A stretch of 64,000 nt of DNA from Brevibacterium daeguense (GTDB lineage Bacteria; Actinomycetota; Actinomycetes; Actinomycetales; Brevibacteriaceae), in contig NZ_JAJTWW010000017.1 of NCBI RefSeq assembly GCF_021729135.1, positions 1-64,000 of the forward strand. Reading direction: 5' to 3'. The position numbers and the translations under genes are program-made. The notes under the pieces are model-generated. The model was not told the DNA's origin, ran no database searches, and worked only from the letters and a program-made list of their open reading frames with translations. Positions 30,881 to 40,113 of this stretch are shown here, one piece after another (position 1 is the stretch's first letter; each line of letters opens with the position of its first letter).

Positions 30881-31365
30881 GTCAGGAACCGGGGGAGGAT
30901 GGTGCGGGCAGCTGCCACGATCCGCCTCTCATTGGCGAAGGACAGCTGGGACGGGAGCTCGTCGAAGGGGACCCACGCCGCATCGACGGCCTCGTGGTCC
31001 GGATCGTTCTCCACCGTCAGCGTGCCTCCGGTGGCGCGCAGCAGGAAATGGTGCACCACCTTGTGGACCCGATAGCCGGCGACCGAGAACCAGTAGTCGA
31101 CGCTGCCGAGCGGGGCGACGACGTCGCCTTCGACGCCGGTCTCCTCCGCGATCTCCCGCCGGGCCGCCTGAGCGGCGGTCTCATCGCCCTCGAGGTGCCC
31201 TTTGGGCAGGCACCATTCGAGGCGGCCGGCCCGATTGATGCGCGCGATCACGGCCACTTCCAGGCCCGGGGAGGCGAAATCGACCACGATGCCGCCCGCG
31301 GAGGTCTCCTCCACGGTGTTCGAGCGGGACGGAAAGGGTCCCGGTTTGGGCAGCGGCCTGGGCAT
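30877..31365 (-). CDS. Nudix hydrolase (MutT4-like)
   Basis: A 162-residue protein with a complete Nudix box, GHLEGDETAAQAARREIAEE followed by TGV, giving the G-x5-E-x7-RE-x2-EE metal site. The nucleoside diphosphate-linked substrate cannot be read from the sequence. The position between pcnB (divergent) and the DUF6049-murJ genes matches mutT4 of mycobacteria. It is the first gene of the minus-strand envelope operon, coupled to the next gene by ATGA. Confidence 0.92.
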   Translation of the reverse strand: MPRPLPKPGPFPSRSNTVEETSAGGIVVDFASPGLEVAVIARINRAGRLEWCLPKGHLEGDETAAQAARREIAEETGVEGDVVAPLGSVDYWFSVAGYRVHKVVHHFLLRATGGTLTVENDPDHEAVDAAWVPFDELPSQLSFANERRIVAAARTILPRFLT

Positions 31366-31469
31366 GACTTCACCTTATCCGGATCGTCTCAACGTTTGGT
31401 GGTTGCCGCCGTCGGGGCGAGGCGCGGCACCGGTACCCTTGGGTGGAATCGAATCCGAGGAGGTCTCCA

Positions 31470-32960
31470 TTGTTCCTGGCGCAGGCGCACACCCGACTGG
31501 CCGGCGCTCTCGACGCTCTCGACGAGATCCTCGGGCCACTCGGGAAGATGTTCGCCGACGCCGGCTTCGAGCTGGCCCTCGTCGGCGGTTCGGTGCGCGA
31601 TGCCCTGCTGGGCCGCGACATGCCCGACCTCGACTTCACCACCGACGCCCGACCCGATGACATCCTCGGACTCATCGGCGGCTGGGCGGACGCCCACTGG
31701 GACATCGGTAAGCAGTTCGGCACGATCGGGATGCGCAGGCGCGGCTATCAGATCGAGATCACGACCTATCGCGCCGAGGCCTACGACCCGGATTCCCGCA
31801 AGCCCACCGTGGCATTCGGCCGGCACCTCGACGACGACCTCGTCCGTCGCGACTTCACGATCGGGGCGATGGCCGTCCGACTGCCCAGCCGGGTGTTCGT
31901 CGACCCGTTCGGCGGTCTCAGCGACCTCCAGGAGGGCATCATCCGCACCCCCGGCAGGGCGGAGATGAGCTTCTCGGACGACCCGCTGCGGATGATGCGG
32001 GCCGCCCGTTTCGCCTCCCAGCTGGGCTTCACCCCGGCTGACGAGGTGGTCGCGGCGATGACCGACATGGCCGAGCGCATCACCATCATCTCCGCTGAGC
32101 GGGTGCGCGACGAGCTCGTCAAGCTCATCTGCGGGCGCGAACCGCGCACCGGCGTCGAGCTGCTCGTGGCGACGGGTCTGGCCGATCACATCCTGCCGGA
32201 GGTGGCGGGACTGCGGCTGGAGCGCGACGAGCACCACCGGCACAAGGACGTCTACCAGCACAGCCTCACCGTGCTCACCCAGGCCGTCGAGCTCGAGGGA
32301 CGTTACGCCGAGCGCCAGACGGAGCAGGGAATCGCCGCCGACGACCCGCAGCGGATCCCGGTGCCGGACTTCGTCGTCCGCTTCGCCGCACTCATGCACG
32401 ACGTCGGCAAGCCGGCCACTCGGAAGTTCGAGAGCTCGGGGGCCGTGACCTTCTACCACCATGATGTCGTCGGCGCGAAGCTCACCGCCAAGCGGATGAG
32501 GGCGCTGCACTTCGACAAGGACACCATCAAGAAGGTCGCCCGGCTGGTCGAGCTGCATCTGCGGTTCTACGGGTACGGGGACGCGGGCTGGACGGATTCG
32601 GCGGTCCGCCGCTACGTCAACGACGCCGGGGATCTGCTGACCCGGCTGCACATCCTCACCCGCTCGGACGTCACCACGCGCAACCGGCGCAAGGCCGAAC
32701 GCCTGGCGCACGCGTACGACGACCTCGAGCACCGGATCCAGGTGCTGGCCGAGCAGGAGGAGCTCGACTCCATCCGCCCGGATCTCGACGGCACGCAGAT
32801 CATGGCACTGCTGGACCTCCCGCCCGGACCTGCGGTGGGTCGGGCCTATCGGTTCCTGCTCGATCAGCGGATGGAGCACGGGCCGCTGGGCGAGGACCGG
32901 GCAGCGGAGCTGCTGCGGGAGTGGTGGGCCGCACAGCAGGCTCAGCAGGCCGAATCCTGA
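31470..32960 (+). CDS. pcnB: CCA tRNA nucleotidyltransferase / poly(A) polymerase family
   Basis: Adds CCA to tRNA 3' ends (class II nucleotidyltransferase). The N-terminal catalytic domain shows the LVGGSVRDALLGRDMPDLDF motif, with the two metal-binding Asp in DLDF, and RRDFTIGAMAV. An RNA-binding region and a C-terminal HD domain (LMHDVGKPATR) follow, the three-part layout of actinobacterial enzymes. The TTG at 31470 is selected because a perfect AGGAGG (31458-31463) lies six bases before it. A GTG at 31443 would put that site inside the coding sequence. Length from the TTG is 496 residues. Confidence 0.93.
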   Translation: MFLAQAHTRLAGALDALDEILGPLGKMFADAGFELALVGGSVRDALLGRDMPDLDFTTDARPDDILGLIGGWADAHWDIGKQFGTIGMRRRGYQIEITTYRAEAYDPDSRKPTVAFGRHLDDDLVRRDFTIGAMAVRLPSRVFVDPFGGLSDLQEGIIRTPGRAEMSFSDDPLRMMRAARFASQLGFTPADEVVAAMTDMAERITIISAERVRDELVKLICGREPRTGVELLVATGLADHILPEVAGLRLERDEHHRHKDVYQHSLTVLTQAVELEGRYAERQTEQGIAADDPQRIPVPDFVVRFAALMHDVGKPATRKFESSGAVTFYHHDVVGAKLTAKRMRALHFDKDTIKKVARLVELHLRFYGYGDAGWTDSAVRRYVNDAGDLLTRLHILTRSDVTTRNRRKAERLAHAYDDLEHRIQVLAEQEELDSIRPDLDGTQIMALLDLPPGPAVGRAYRFLLDQRMEHGPLGEDRAAELLREWWAAQQAQQAES

Positions 32961-33079
32961 GCGGCGGGCCGGATCCTGAGACCCTGATGCTCACCGGCGC
33001 ACCGCTCAGCTCGGGGTCCGGACCTCCTGGTAGCTTGTGACTCGGACGCAGAGGTGACGTATTCGTCAAAGGAGAGCAT

Positions 33080-34792
33080 ATGAGCACCGCTACCGACCGG
33101 TTCCGGGCTGCCCGGGACCGGCTCATCGAGCTTCGGGAGGACTACGACGGCGCGGTCGCGGAGTTCGAGTGGCCGCGGTTCGAGAACTTCAACTTCGCCC
33201 TCGACTGGTTCGACGAGATCGCCCGGGACAATGACAGCCCTGCGCTGTGGATCGTCGAGCAGGACGGCACGGAGGGCAGATGGAGCTTCCGGGAGCTGGC
33301 GGAGCGCTCGAACCGGGTGGCCAACATGCTGCGGGCGGCCGGAGTGCAGCGCGGCTCGCACGTCATGGTGATGCTCGGCAATCAGGTGGAGCTGTGGGAG
33401 ACCATGCTCGCCGGCATCAAGCTCGGCGCGGTGCTGCTGCCCACCACCACGCAGCTGGGCTCCGGCGATCTCACCGATCGCGCAGAGCGCGGCGAGGCCT
33501 CTTTCGTCGTGGCCGGTCCGGAAGACGCGGCGAAGTTCGACTGGGTGCCGCTGCCGCTCACGCGCGTCGTGGTCGGGGCGGAGCCGGCGCGCGACACCGA
33601 CATCGCCTATTCCTCGGCCGCGGACTTCCCGGCGGAGTTCACCGCGGACGGCCCGACGAAGGCCGACGACCTGCTGCTGCTCTACTTCACCTCGGGCACC
33701 ACCTCGAAGGCCAAGATGGTGGCCCACACGCACGTCTCCTACCCTGTCGGCCACCTGTCCACGATGTACTGGATGGGCCTGGAGCCCGGGGACGTCCACC
33801 TCAACGTCGCCTCCCCCGGCTGGGCCAAGCACGCGTGGTCGAACTTCTTCACCCCCTGGATCGCCGAAGCCTGCGTCTTCCTCTACAACTACTCCCGCTT
33901 CGACGCCCCGTCGCTCATGGCGACCATGGAGCGCGTGGGTGTGACCAGCTTCTGCGCCCCGCCCACCGTGTGGCGCATGCTCATCCAGGCCGACCTCTCC
34001 CTGCTGGCGACCCCGCCGCAGAAGGCCCTCGGCGCCGGCGAGCCGCTCAACCCCGAGGTCATCGACCAGGTCAAGGAGAAGTGGGACGTGCTGATCCGGG
34101 ACGGCTTCGGGCAGACGGAGACCACCCTGCTGATCGGCAACTCCCCGGGCCAGCCGATGAAGTACGGCTCGATGGGCAAGCCGCTGCCGGGCTTCGACGT
34201 CATCCTGCGCGACCCCGCCACCGGCGAGCTCACCGACGAGGGCGAGATCTGCCTGCGGCTCGATCCGCGGCCGGTCGGCCTGACGACGGGGTACTGGAAC
34301 GACGAGGCCCGCACCGCCGACGCGTTCGTCGACGGCATCTACCACACCGGTGACGTCGCCGCACGCGACGCTGACGGCTTCATCACCTACATCGGCCGCG
34401 CCGACGACGTCTTCAAGGCCAGTGACTACCGGCTGTCCCCGTTCGAGCTCGAGAGCGTGCTCATCGAGCACGAAGCCGTCGCCGAGGCGGCCGTCGTCCC
34501 ATCGCCGGACCCCGTCCGCCTGGCAGTCCCCAAGGCCTACGTGGTGCTCGGCGCCGGCCACCAGCCGTCTCCGGAGATGGCTCGCGACATCCTCAAGTTC
34601 TGCCGCGACAACCTCGCCCCCTACAAGCGGATCCGGCGCATCGAGTTCACGGAGCTGCCGAAGACCATCTCCGGCAAGATCCGGCGCGTGGAGCTGCGGG
34701 CCCGCGAGCGGGAGATCCACCCCCGGCAGGGTGCATCCACGATCGAGCACTCCGAGTACTCGGACGCGGACTTCCCCGATCTCAAGGGCTGA
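33080..34792 (+). CDS. AMP-binding acyl-CoA synthetase (medium-chain/ACSM-like)
   Basis: A 570-residue ANL-superfamily ligase that activates a carboxylic acid as acyl-AMP and then acyl-CoA. The P-loop YFTSGTTSKAKMVAHTH is near residue 210, GFGQTETTLL supplies the A5 motif, and the hinge and catalytic lysine regions are FITYIGRADDVFKASDYRLS and PKTISGKIRRVELR. The overall pattern (IYHTGDVAARDADG) resembles medium-chain fatty acid or benzoate-type ligases. The substrate is undetermined. AAAGGAGAG precedes the ATG. It appears to be a single-gene unit. Confidence 0.92.
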   Translation: MSTATDRFRAARDRLIELREDYDGAVAEFEWPRFENFNFALDWFDEIARDNDSPALWIVEQDGTEGRWSFRELAERSNRVANMLRAAGVQRGSHVMVMLGNQVELWETMLAGIKLGAVLLPTTTQLGSGDLTDRAERGEASFVVAGPEDAAKFDWVPLPLTRVVVGAEPARDTDIAYSSAADFPAEFTADGPTKADDLLLLYFTSGTTSKAKMVAHTHVSYPVGHLSTMYWMGLEPGDVHLNVASPGWAKHAWSNFFTPWIAEACVFLYNYSRFDAPSLMATMERVGVTSFCAPPTVWRMLIQADLSLLATPPQKALGAGEPLNPEVIDQVKEKWDVLIRDGFGQTETTLLIGNSPGQPMKYGSMGKPLPGFDVILRDPATGELTDEGEICLRLDPRPVGLTTGYWNDEARTADAFVDGIYHTGDVAARDADGFITYIGRADDVFKASDYRLSPFELESVLIEHEAVAEAAVVPSPDPVRLAVPKAYVVLGAGHQPSPEMARDILKFCRDNLAPYKRIRRIEFTELPKTISGKIRRVELRAREREIHPRQGASTIEHSEYSDADFPDLKG

Positions 34793-34845
34793 CCCGCCCG
34801 CTCATTCGCGGCCGTCGATGTGATATAGCTCGCATTCGAACATCT

Positions 34846-34967
34846 GGTGTGAGCCGCGGCCTTGACCCGGCGGTAACCTGGTATGTACCGCTGTCACGGT
34901 TCTGATCTGGAATCCTGTCGTGACGGCCGGCCGGAATCGACCTCAGCGCACGATTTCGGCTCACACC
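34846..34967. repeat. Long-range inverted repeat in the spacer upstream of ponA
   Basis: GGTGTGAGCCG (34846-34856) and CGGCTCACACC (34957-34967) are perfect 11-bp inverted arms 100 bases apart. Inside them a second 8-bp imperfect stem (34891-34898 with 34919-34926) can form. The 247-base spacer contains no gene. Whether it acts as RNA leader or as a protein-binding site is unknown. Confidence 0.5.
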
Positions 34968-35039
34968 TTCTGCTCACCGGACTCCAAACATTGAATGCTT
35001 GGCTTGTCCAGTTCAGTGACCTGACATCTTGGGGGATTC

Positions 35040-37343
35040 TTGGCCAAGGGCACACACACCGCGTCTTCGAGCACGTCCGGCGAAGCCGGCGGGAAGACCA
35101 GCTCGAACAAGGGTCTGCTCAACTATCCGCGTGCCGGAGTGACGGGGTGGACCCGGTGGCTGCCGTCCCTGCGACTGCTCGGCGTTGCCGTGCTCGCCGC
35201 GTTCGTCCTGGCGATCGCGGCGTTCAGCGTCGGCTATGCAGTCACCGACATTCCCGAACCGAACGCCGAGGCGGCCGGCCAGACGTCGACGGTCTTCTGG
35301 GATGACGGCGAAACCCCGATCGGCACCTTCAAGATCGAGGACCGGCAGCCGGTGTCGATCGACGAGATCTCCCAGCCCATGCAGCAGGCGGCGATCGCGG
35401 CCGAGGACCAGTCGTTCTACGAGAACCGCGGAATCTCGATCAAGGGCATTTCGCGCGCGGTGTGGGGCGTGATCACCGACGATTACGCCGGCGGCGGTTC
35501 GACGATCACCCAGCAATACGTCAAGAACTTCTACCTGTCCAACGAGCGCAGCCTGGACCGCAAGGTCCGCGAGATGTTCATCGCGATCAAGATCGATCAG
35601 GAGATGACCAAGGACGAGGTGCTCGCCGCCTATCTCAACACGATCTACCTCGGCCGTCAGAGCTACGGCGTCGAAGTGGCCGCTCAGAACTACTTCGACA
35701 AGCCGGCCTCCGAGCTCGACGTCTCCGAGAGCGTCCTTCTGGCCGCGATGATCCAGCGTCCCGGCGCTGCCGACCCGGCGGCGAACCCGGAGGAGTACGA
35801 GGCCCGCTTCCAGTACGTGCTGAAGAACATGGTCGAGCTCGGCTACCTCACCGAGGACGAGGCGTCCGCGGTGGAGATGCCCGAGATCAATGAGACCAAG
35901 GGCGACAACCAGTTCAAGGGCCCGAACGGCTACCTGCTGGACACGGTCCGCAAGGAGCTGCAGCGGGCCGGCATCGAGCCGGAGCAGATCGACCGCGGCG
36001 GACTCGAGATCGTGACGACCTACGATCAGGACGACATGGCAGCCGCCGTCGATGCGATCGAGGAGCTGCCGGAGCTCAAGTCCGGCATGCACGTCGGTCT
36101 GCTCTCGATCGACCCCGCCACGGGCGGTGTCAAGGCGATGTACGGCGGGGCGGATTACCTGGAGCGCCAGCAGAACGCCGCGACGGAGGACACGTCGCAG
36201 ACCGGTTCGGCCTTCAAGCCCTTCGCCCTGGTGGCCGGCTTCGAGAACGGCTTCCGGCTGACCGACACCTTCACCGGCAACAGCGGTGTGACGATGACCA
36301 CCGAGGGAACCCCCTGGGCGCCGCGGAACTACGGCGGCTCGAACTACGGGCCCGTCAGCCTGCTGACAGCGACCCAGAAGTCGATCAACTCCGCGTATGC
36401 CCAGCTCAACATCGAAGTGGGGCCGGAGAAGACCATGGATGTTGCCGTGCGCGCGGGTCTGCCGGAGGATTCGCCGGGGTTGGCCCCGAATGCGGCGAAC
36501 GTGCTCGGCACCGCCAACGCCTCGGTCCAGAGCATGACTTCGGCCTACGCGACCTTCGCCTCCAACGGCATCTACCGGGCCCCGCATCACGTCGAGAAGG
36601 CCACGACGCCGGAGGGCGAGGTGGTGTACGAGCCGGACACCGAGGGAGAGCGGGAGTTCGACGAGAACGTCATGGCGGAGACCAGCTACGCGCTGTCACG
36701 CGTGGTCTCCGGCGGCACCGGATCGTACGCGCAGAACCTGGGCCGGCCCGCCGCCGGCAAGACCGGGACGTCCCAGGACTACTACTCGGCCTGGTTCGCG
36801 GGCTACACCCCGAACATGGCGACCGCCGTGTCCATCTATCGTGAGGACGAGGCGGGCAATCCGGTGACGATCGGTTCGTACGGTGGTCGCGGCACCATCA
36901 CCGGCGGCACCTTCCCGACCATCGCGTGGACGAACTATATGACGAAGGCGCTCGAGGGGGAGCCGGTCGAGAAGTTCCCCAAGCGCGGAGAGCTGCCCGA
37001 CGTCGAGAAGCCGCAGGCCCCCGAGAACGACCCGGGTGTGCCCAAGCAGGTGCCCCAGCGTCCCAACCCGAACCCGAATCCGAACCCCGCGCCCGACCAG
37101 GGCGGCGGATCCGGCGGCGACGAGCCTGCCCGGGAGCCCGAGGAGGAGGCTCCGGACCTCGGCGACGAGCCCCCGGAAGAGGAGCCCGAGCAGCCGGAAC
37201 CCCCGGCGGAGGAGCCCGAGCCCGAGCAACCGGAGCGCCCCGAGCCGCCGAAGGAACGCCCCGAGCTGCCGGAGCCTCCGGTGGAGAAGCCCGAGCCCGA
37301 CCGGCCGCCGCGCGAGCCCAACGGCCCGCCGAGCCTCGGCTGA
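35040..37343 (+). CDS. ponA: Class A penicillin-binding protein (bifunctional transglycosylase/transpeptidase)
   Basis: Polymerises and crosslinks peptidoglycan outside the membrane. The 767 residues have a short cytoplasmic N-terminus and a membrane anchor (about 42-68). The GT51 domain has catalytic Glu122 in AAEDQSFYENRG, and GGSTITQQYVKNFYL. The transpeptidase domain has SxxK at S390-K393 (TGSAFKPF), SIN, and KTG at 574-576 (AAGKTGTSQD). The C-terminal tail from about 650 is extremely Pro/Glu-rich. The start is TTG at 35040 behind a GGGGGA. The order ponA - GT87-like - rpsF matches the mycobacterial ponA1 locus. Confidence 0.95.
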   Translation: MAKGTHTASSSTSGEAGGKTSSNKGLLNYPRAGVTGWTRWLPSLRLLGVAVLAAFVLAIAAFSVGYAVTDIPEPNAEAAGQTSTVFWDDGETPIGTFKIEDRQPVSIDEISQPMQQAAIAAEDQSFYENRGISIKGISRAVWGVITDDYAGGGSTITQQYVKNFYLSNERSLDRKVREMFIAIKIDQEMTKDEVLAAYLNTIYLGRQSYGVEVAAQNYFDKPASELDVSESVLLAAMIQRPGAADPAANPEEYEARFQYVLKNMVELGYLTEDEASAVEMPEINETKGDNQFKGPNGYLLDTVRKELQRAGIEPEQIDRGGLEIVTTYDQDDMAAAVDAIEELPELKSGMHVGLLSIDPATGGVKAMYGGADYLERQQNAATEDTSQTGSAFKPFALVAGFENGFRLTDTFTGNSGVTMTTEGTPWAPRNYGGSNYGPVSLLTATQKSINSAYAQLNIEVGPEKTMDVAVRAGLPEDSPGLAPNAANVLGTANASVQSMTSAYATFASNGIYRAPHHVEKATTPEGEVVYEPDTEGEREFDENVMAETSYALSRVVSGGTGSYAQNLGRPAAGKTGTSQDYYSAWFAGYTPNMATAVSIYREDEAGNPVTIGSYGGRGTITGGTFPTIAWTNYMTKALEGEPVEKFPKRGELPDVEKPQAPENDPGVPKQVPQRPNPNPNPNPAPDQGGGSGGDEPAREPEEEAPDLGDEPPEEEPEQPEPPAEEPEPEQPERPEPPKERPELPEPPVEKPEPDRPPREPNGPPSLG

Positions 37344-37395
37344 GTCAGTGTGTGGCCCGACGACCTCGGGCCGCACTCGCCAGTAGGCTTGCTCC

Positions 37396-38745
37396 ATGCC
37401 TCGGACCACTCCCGAATCCCTCGCCCGCCCCATGCTGGGCGGGCCGATGGGTTCGCATCTCGCCTCGGCGACCGCCCGCACCAGGGCCTGGTCCGCCGGC
37501 GCGATGATGGGACTGCTGGGTCTCAGCTCACTCCTCGGCGTCCTGCTGCAGGCCCCGTGCCTCCACCGGGGCTGGGAGCTGCCATTCGCGTCCTACCGGA
37601 TGTGCGCCTCGCCGCTGGCCAACGTGATGATGGGCACCTCCTTCCCCTCCGCGCCCGGCAGAGCCTCCGGCGACATCGTCGGGTTCGCACCGGTCACTGC
37701 CTGGGTCGTCGAGCTCGGGCGGCTGCTCGGCACCGGCGATCACCGCCAGGACACCGCTTTCCTCATGGTGTTCGTCATGCTCTTCAACGTGCTGGCATTC
37801 GCCGCGGCCGGCATCGCCCTGATGCTGCTCGCCCGCGACCGGTCCTGGTTGCCCGTGGCCTTCCTCTCGCCGGTCGTCATCTTCTCCGTCGGCCAGTCCC
37901 TCGACCCGGTCGGCGTCGCCCTGGCGCTGTGGGCGCTGGTGCTGCTGCGCCGTGACACCCCCGGAGGGTATTCACCGCTGGCCGCAGGAATGCTGCTGGC
38001 TCTGGCCGCCTTCATCAACCCCCTGGCGGCGGTGGTGCTGCTCGCTGCTGTCGTCGTGGGCCTGTCCGAGGGCAGGGGTCGGGAGCTCGTGGTCGTGGGT
38101 GGGGCCTGGGCGATCATCGCGGGAATCCTGCTCGTCGCCGACGGCCGGCTGTTCGGCCGCCTCCAGTACTGGTGGCAGAATGCGATCGACCGCGGCTCGA
38201 TCGCCTCACTGCTGAGCTTCGAGCCCGGGCTCAACAGCGCGGTCGTGGTGCTGGTGTCGGTCCTGGTCTGGGTGCTGAGCACCCTGACCGTGGTGATCGT
38301 GCTCATGGTCATGGCCGCGGACGGTCGCCGGCTGTCACTGCCGGCGGTGGCGACGGTGCTGATCGGCTTGAGTCTGGTCCTGATGCCGGCAGCTCCGACG
38401 GTGAACGCGCTGTGGCTGGTGCCGTTCGCGGTGCCGGCGGTGCATCACCTGGGAGTGCAGATCGCCTGGGGCCTGTCCGAGGCGGGCCTGGCGATGGCAG
38501 TGAGCCTCTCGGACGTCACCGCGCTCGAGGCGTCGAACGGACTGGCACCGATGTGGCTGGCGGCCTTCACTCTGCTCCGCGTCTTCGCGATCGCGGCCGT
38601 CATCTTCTGCGCAGTCGAGAGGCTGACCGAGGAACCCGCGGCCGGGGGTGCGAGAGCGCTGGCCGACGAACCCGCGGCCGAGGGTGCGGGAGAGTCGGCT
38701 GAGGCTCGGGCTCCCCGAAATGACAGCATCCCCCAGAACCCCTAG
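37396..38745 (+). CDS. GT87-like polytopic membrane protein (Rv0051-type)
   Basis: A 449-residue protein with about ten hydrophobic segments. An extracellular loop near the N-terminus carries PCLHRGWELPFASYRMCASP, and the YWWQNAIDRGS region resembles actinobacterial lipid-linked sugar transferases of the GT87/DUF2029 type. The mycobacterial counterpart by position is Rv0051, between ponA1 and rpsF. No donor or acceptor can be assigned. The C-terminal cytoplasmic tail contains a duplicated 12-residue block. The promoter of the next operon lies within its last codons. Confidence 0.8.
   Translation: MPRTTPESLARPMLGGPMGSHLASATARTRAWSAGAMMGLLGLSSLLGVLLQAPCLHRGWELPFASYRMCASPLANVMMGTSFPSAPGRASGDIVGFAPVTAWVVELGRLLGTGDHRQDTAFLMVFVMLFNVLAFAAAGIALMLLARDRSWLPVAFLSPVVIFSVGQSLDPVGVALALWALVLLRRDTPGGYSPLAAGMLLALAAFINPLAAVVLLAAVVVGLSEGRGRELVVVGGAWAIIAGILLVADGRLFGRLQYWWQNAIDRGSIASLLSFEPGLNSAVVVLVSVLVWVLSTLTVVIVLMVMAADGRRLSLPAVATVLIGLSLVLMPAAPTVNALWLVPFAVPAVHHLGVQIAWGLSEAGLAMAVSLSDVTALEASNGLAPMWLAAFTLLRVFAIAAVIFCAVERLTEEPAAGGARALADEPAAEGAGESAEARAPRNDSIPQNP
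38632..38703 (+). repeat. Imperfect 36-bp tandem duplication in the tail of the GT87-like gene
   Basis: Two adjacent 36-base units (38632-38667 and 38668-38703), each starting GAACCCGCGGCCG, encode EPAAGGARALAD and EPAAEGAGESAE. It is in frame and extends the cytoplasmic tail. Confidence 0.75.
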
Positions 38746-38748
38746 AAT
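38720..38748 (+). promoter_or_regulatory. Promoter of the rpsF-ssb-rpsR-rplI operon
   Basis: ATGACA (38720-38725) and TAGAAT (38743-38748), spacing 17, match the sigma-A consensus well. The promoter overlaps the end of the preceding gene and gives a leader of about 105 bases before rpsF. Confidence 0.6.
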
Positions 38749-38814
38749 AGTGAGGTCTGTGCTGCCGGCGGACCGATTCCTCCCGACGGCGCGGTACACC
38801 GTACATACCCTCCT

Positions 38815-38833
38815 GCCATGGACCGACCATGGC
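38815..38833 (+). promoter_or_regulatory. Leader hairpin upstream of rpsF, possible S6:S18 autoregulatory element
   Basis: GCCATGG - ACCGA - CCATGGC forms a perfect 7-bp stem with a five-base loop containing CCG. A second small palindrome, GTAC-ACC-GTAC, lies just upstream. Ribosomal protein S6:S18 complexes repress such operons in other bacteria through an RNA motif with a conserved CCG. The match here is suggestive only. Confidence 0.35.
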
Positions 38834-38861
38834 CGCTGAGACCAGAGGAGGTGGGTTGCAC

Positions 38862-39152
38862 GTGCGAAAATACGAGCTCATGCTCATTCTTGATCCGGAA
38901 CTCGACGAGCGTTCCGTGAGCACCACTGTCGAAAAGCTGACCAAGGTTGTCACCGCTGACGGCGGATCCATCGACAACGTGGACGTCTGGGGTCGTCGCC
39001 GCTTCGCGTACGAGATCCAGAAGAAGACCGAGGGCTACTACGTGGTCGTCGACTTCCAGGCCAACCCGGACACCACCAAGGAGCTTGACCGTCAGCTCGG
39101 CCTCAATGAGACCGTGCTGCGCACCAAGATCCTTCGCCCGGACGCGAAGTAA
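38862..39152 (+). CDS. rpsF: 30S ribosomal protein S6
   Basis: A 96-residue S6 protein with the family start [15 protein letters not shown] and the motif [23 protein letters not shown]. The GTG at 38862 is selected because the conserved sequence starts there and an AGGAGG lies about ten bases upstream. Earlier in-frame starts would run across the ribosome-binding site. It is the first gene of the S6-SSB-S18-L9 operon. Confidence 0.96.
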   Translation: MRKYELMLILDPELDERSVSTTVEKLTKVVTADGGSIDNVDVWGRRRFAYEIQKKTEGYYVVVDFQANPDTTKELDRQLGLNETVLRTKILRPDAK

Positions 39153-39184
39153 TCACTCACCGGAGCCGCTGAAAAGGAGTCACC

Positions 39185-39832
39185 ATGGCAGGCGAAACGA
39201 TCATCACCGTCGTTGGCAATATCACCGCGGATCCTGAACTGAGGTTCACTCCGAACGGCGCGGCCGTTGCCAACTTCACGGTTGCCTCGACGCCTCGCAC
39301 CTTCGACCGTCAGGCCCAGGAGTTCAAGGACGGAGAGACGATGTTCCTCCGCTGCAACGCCTGGCGCGAAATGGCCGAGAACGTGGCCGAATCCCTCCAG
39401 CGCGGTTCCCGAGTGATCGTCCAGGGACGTCTGAAATCGCGCACCTTCGACACCAAGGAAGGTGAGCGCCGCACCGTGTTCGAGCTCGATGTCGACGAAG
39501 TCGGCCCGAGCCTGCGCTACGCCAGCGCATCCGTGACCAAGAACGAGCGCGGAGGCGGGTTCAGCGGAGGCGGCGGAGGCGGCGGCAACTTCGGCGGCGG
39601 TCGCGGGGGCAATGCTCCCGGCGGCGGCACCGGAGGCGGCTGGGGGCAGAACCCCAACGCCGGCGGTGCCGGACAGGGCGGCCAGGGTGGACAGGGCGGC
39701 CAAGGGGGACAGGGCGGCTACAACCGCGGTCCCCAGCAGACTCAGCAGGACGACCCCTGGGCATCGTCCAACCCACAGAGCGGTCCCGGCGGCGGTTGGG
39801 GCAACCCGACCGACGACGAGCCCCCGTTCTGA
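39185..39832 (+). CDS. ssb: Single-stranded DNA-binding protein
   Basis: A 215-residue SSB. The OB fold (about 1-112) contains [24 protein letters not shown] and [18 protein letters not shown]. The linker is extremely Gly/Gln-rich, including a repeat of GGQ triplets around residues 163-179, and the acidic tip DDEPPF binds partner proteins. A GAAAAGGAG precedes the ATG. Cotranscribed with rpsF and rpsR. Confidence 0.97.
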   Translation: MAGETIITVVGNITADPELRFTPNGAAVANFTVASTPRTFDRQAQEFKDGETMFLRCNAWREMAENVAESLQRGSRVIVQGRLKSRTFDTKEGERRTVFELDVDEVGPSLRYASASVTKNERGGGFSGGGGGGGNFGGGRGGNAPGGGTGGGWGQNPNAGGAGQGGQGGQGGQGGQGGYNRGPQQTQQDDPWASSNPQSGPGGGWGNPTDDEPPF

Positions 39833-39859
39833 TCGAAATTTTTTTGACAGGAGAAACTC

Positions 39860-40102
39860 ATGGCAAAGCCGGATACCCGGAATAAGCCGATCAAGAAGAA
39901 GGCGAACCCGCTCAAGCGGGGCGAGGCTTCTCAGATCACCTACAAAGACACTGCCACCCTGCGCAAGTTCATCTCCGATCGCGGCAAGATCCGCGCTCGG
40001 CGCGTGACCGGCGTGACCGTGCAGGAGCAGCGCGTCATCGCGAAGGCCGTCAAGAACGCCCGCGAGATGGCACTGCTTCCCTACTCGAGCTCGTCTCGCT
40101 GA
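39860..40102 (+). CDS. rpsR: 30S ribosomal protein S18
   Basis: An 80-residue S18 with [33 protein letters not shown]. There are no cysteines, so this is the zinc-free form that some actinobacteria keep next to ssb, while others have an additional zinc-binding paralogue elsewhere. GACAGGAGAAA precedes the ATG. Confidence 0.97.
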   Translation: MAKPDTRNKPIKKKANPLKRGEASQITYKDTATLRKFISDRGKIRARRVTGVTVQEQRVIAKAVKNAREMALLPYSSSSR

Positions 40103-40113
40103 TCGGGGGAACC

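Noticed and set aside
34793-35039. Possible cyclic-di-AMP (ydaO-type) riboswitch before the PBP gene
   Set aside because: Inverted repeats are present, but the conserved ydaO sequence blocks were not recognisable, so only the repeats are reported.
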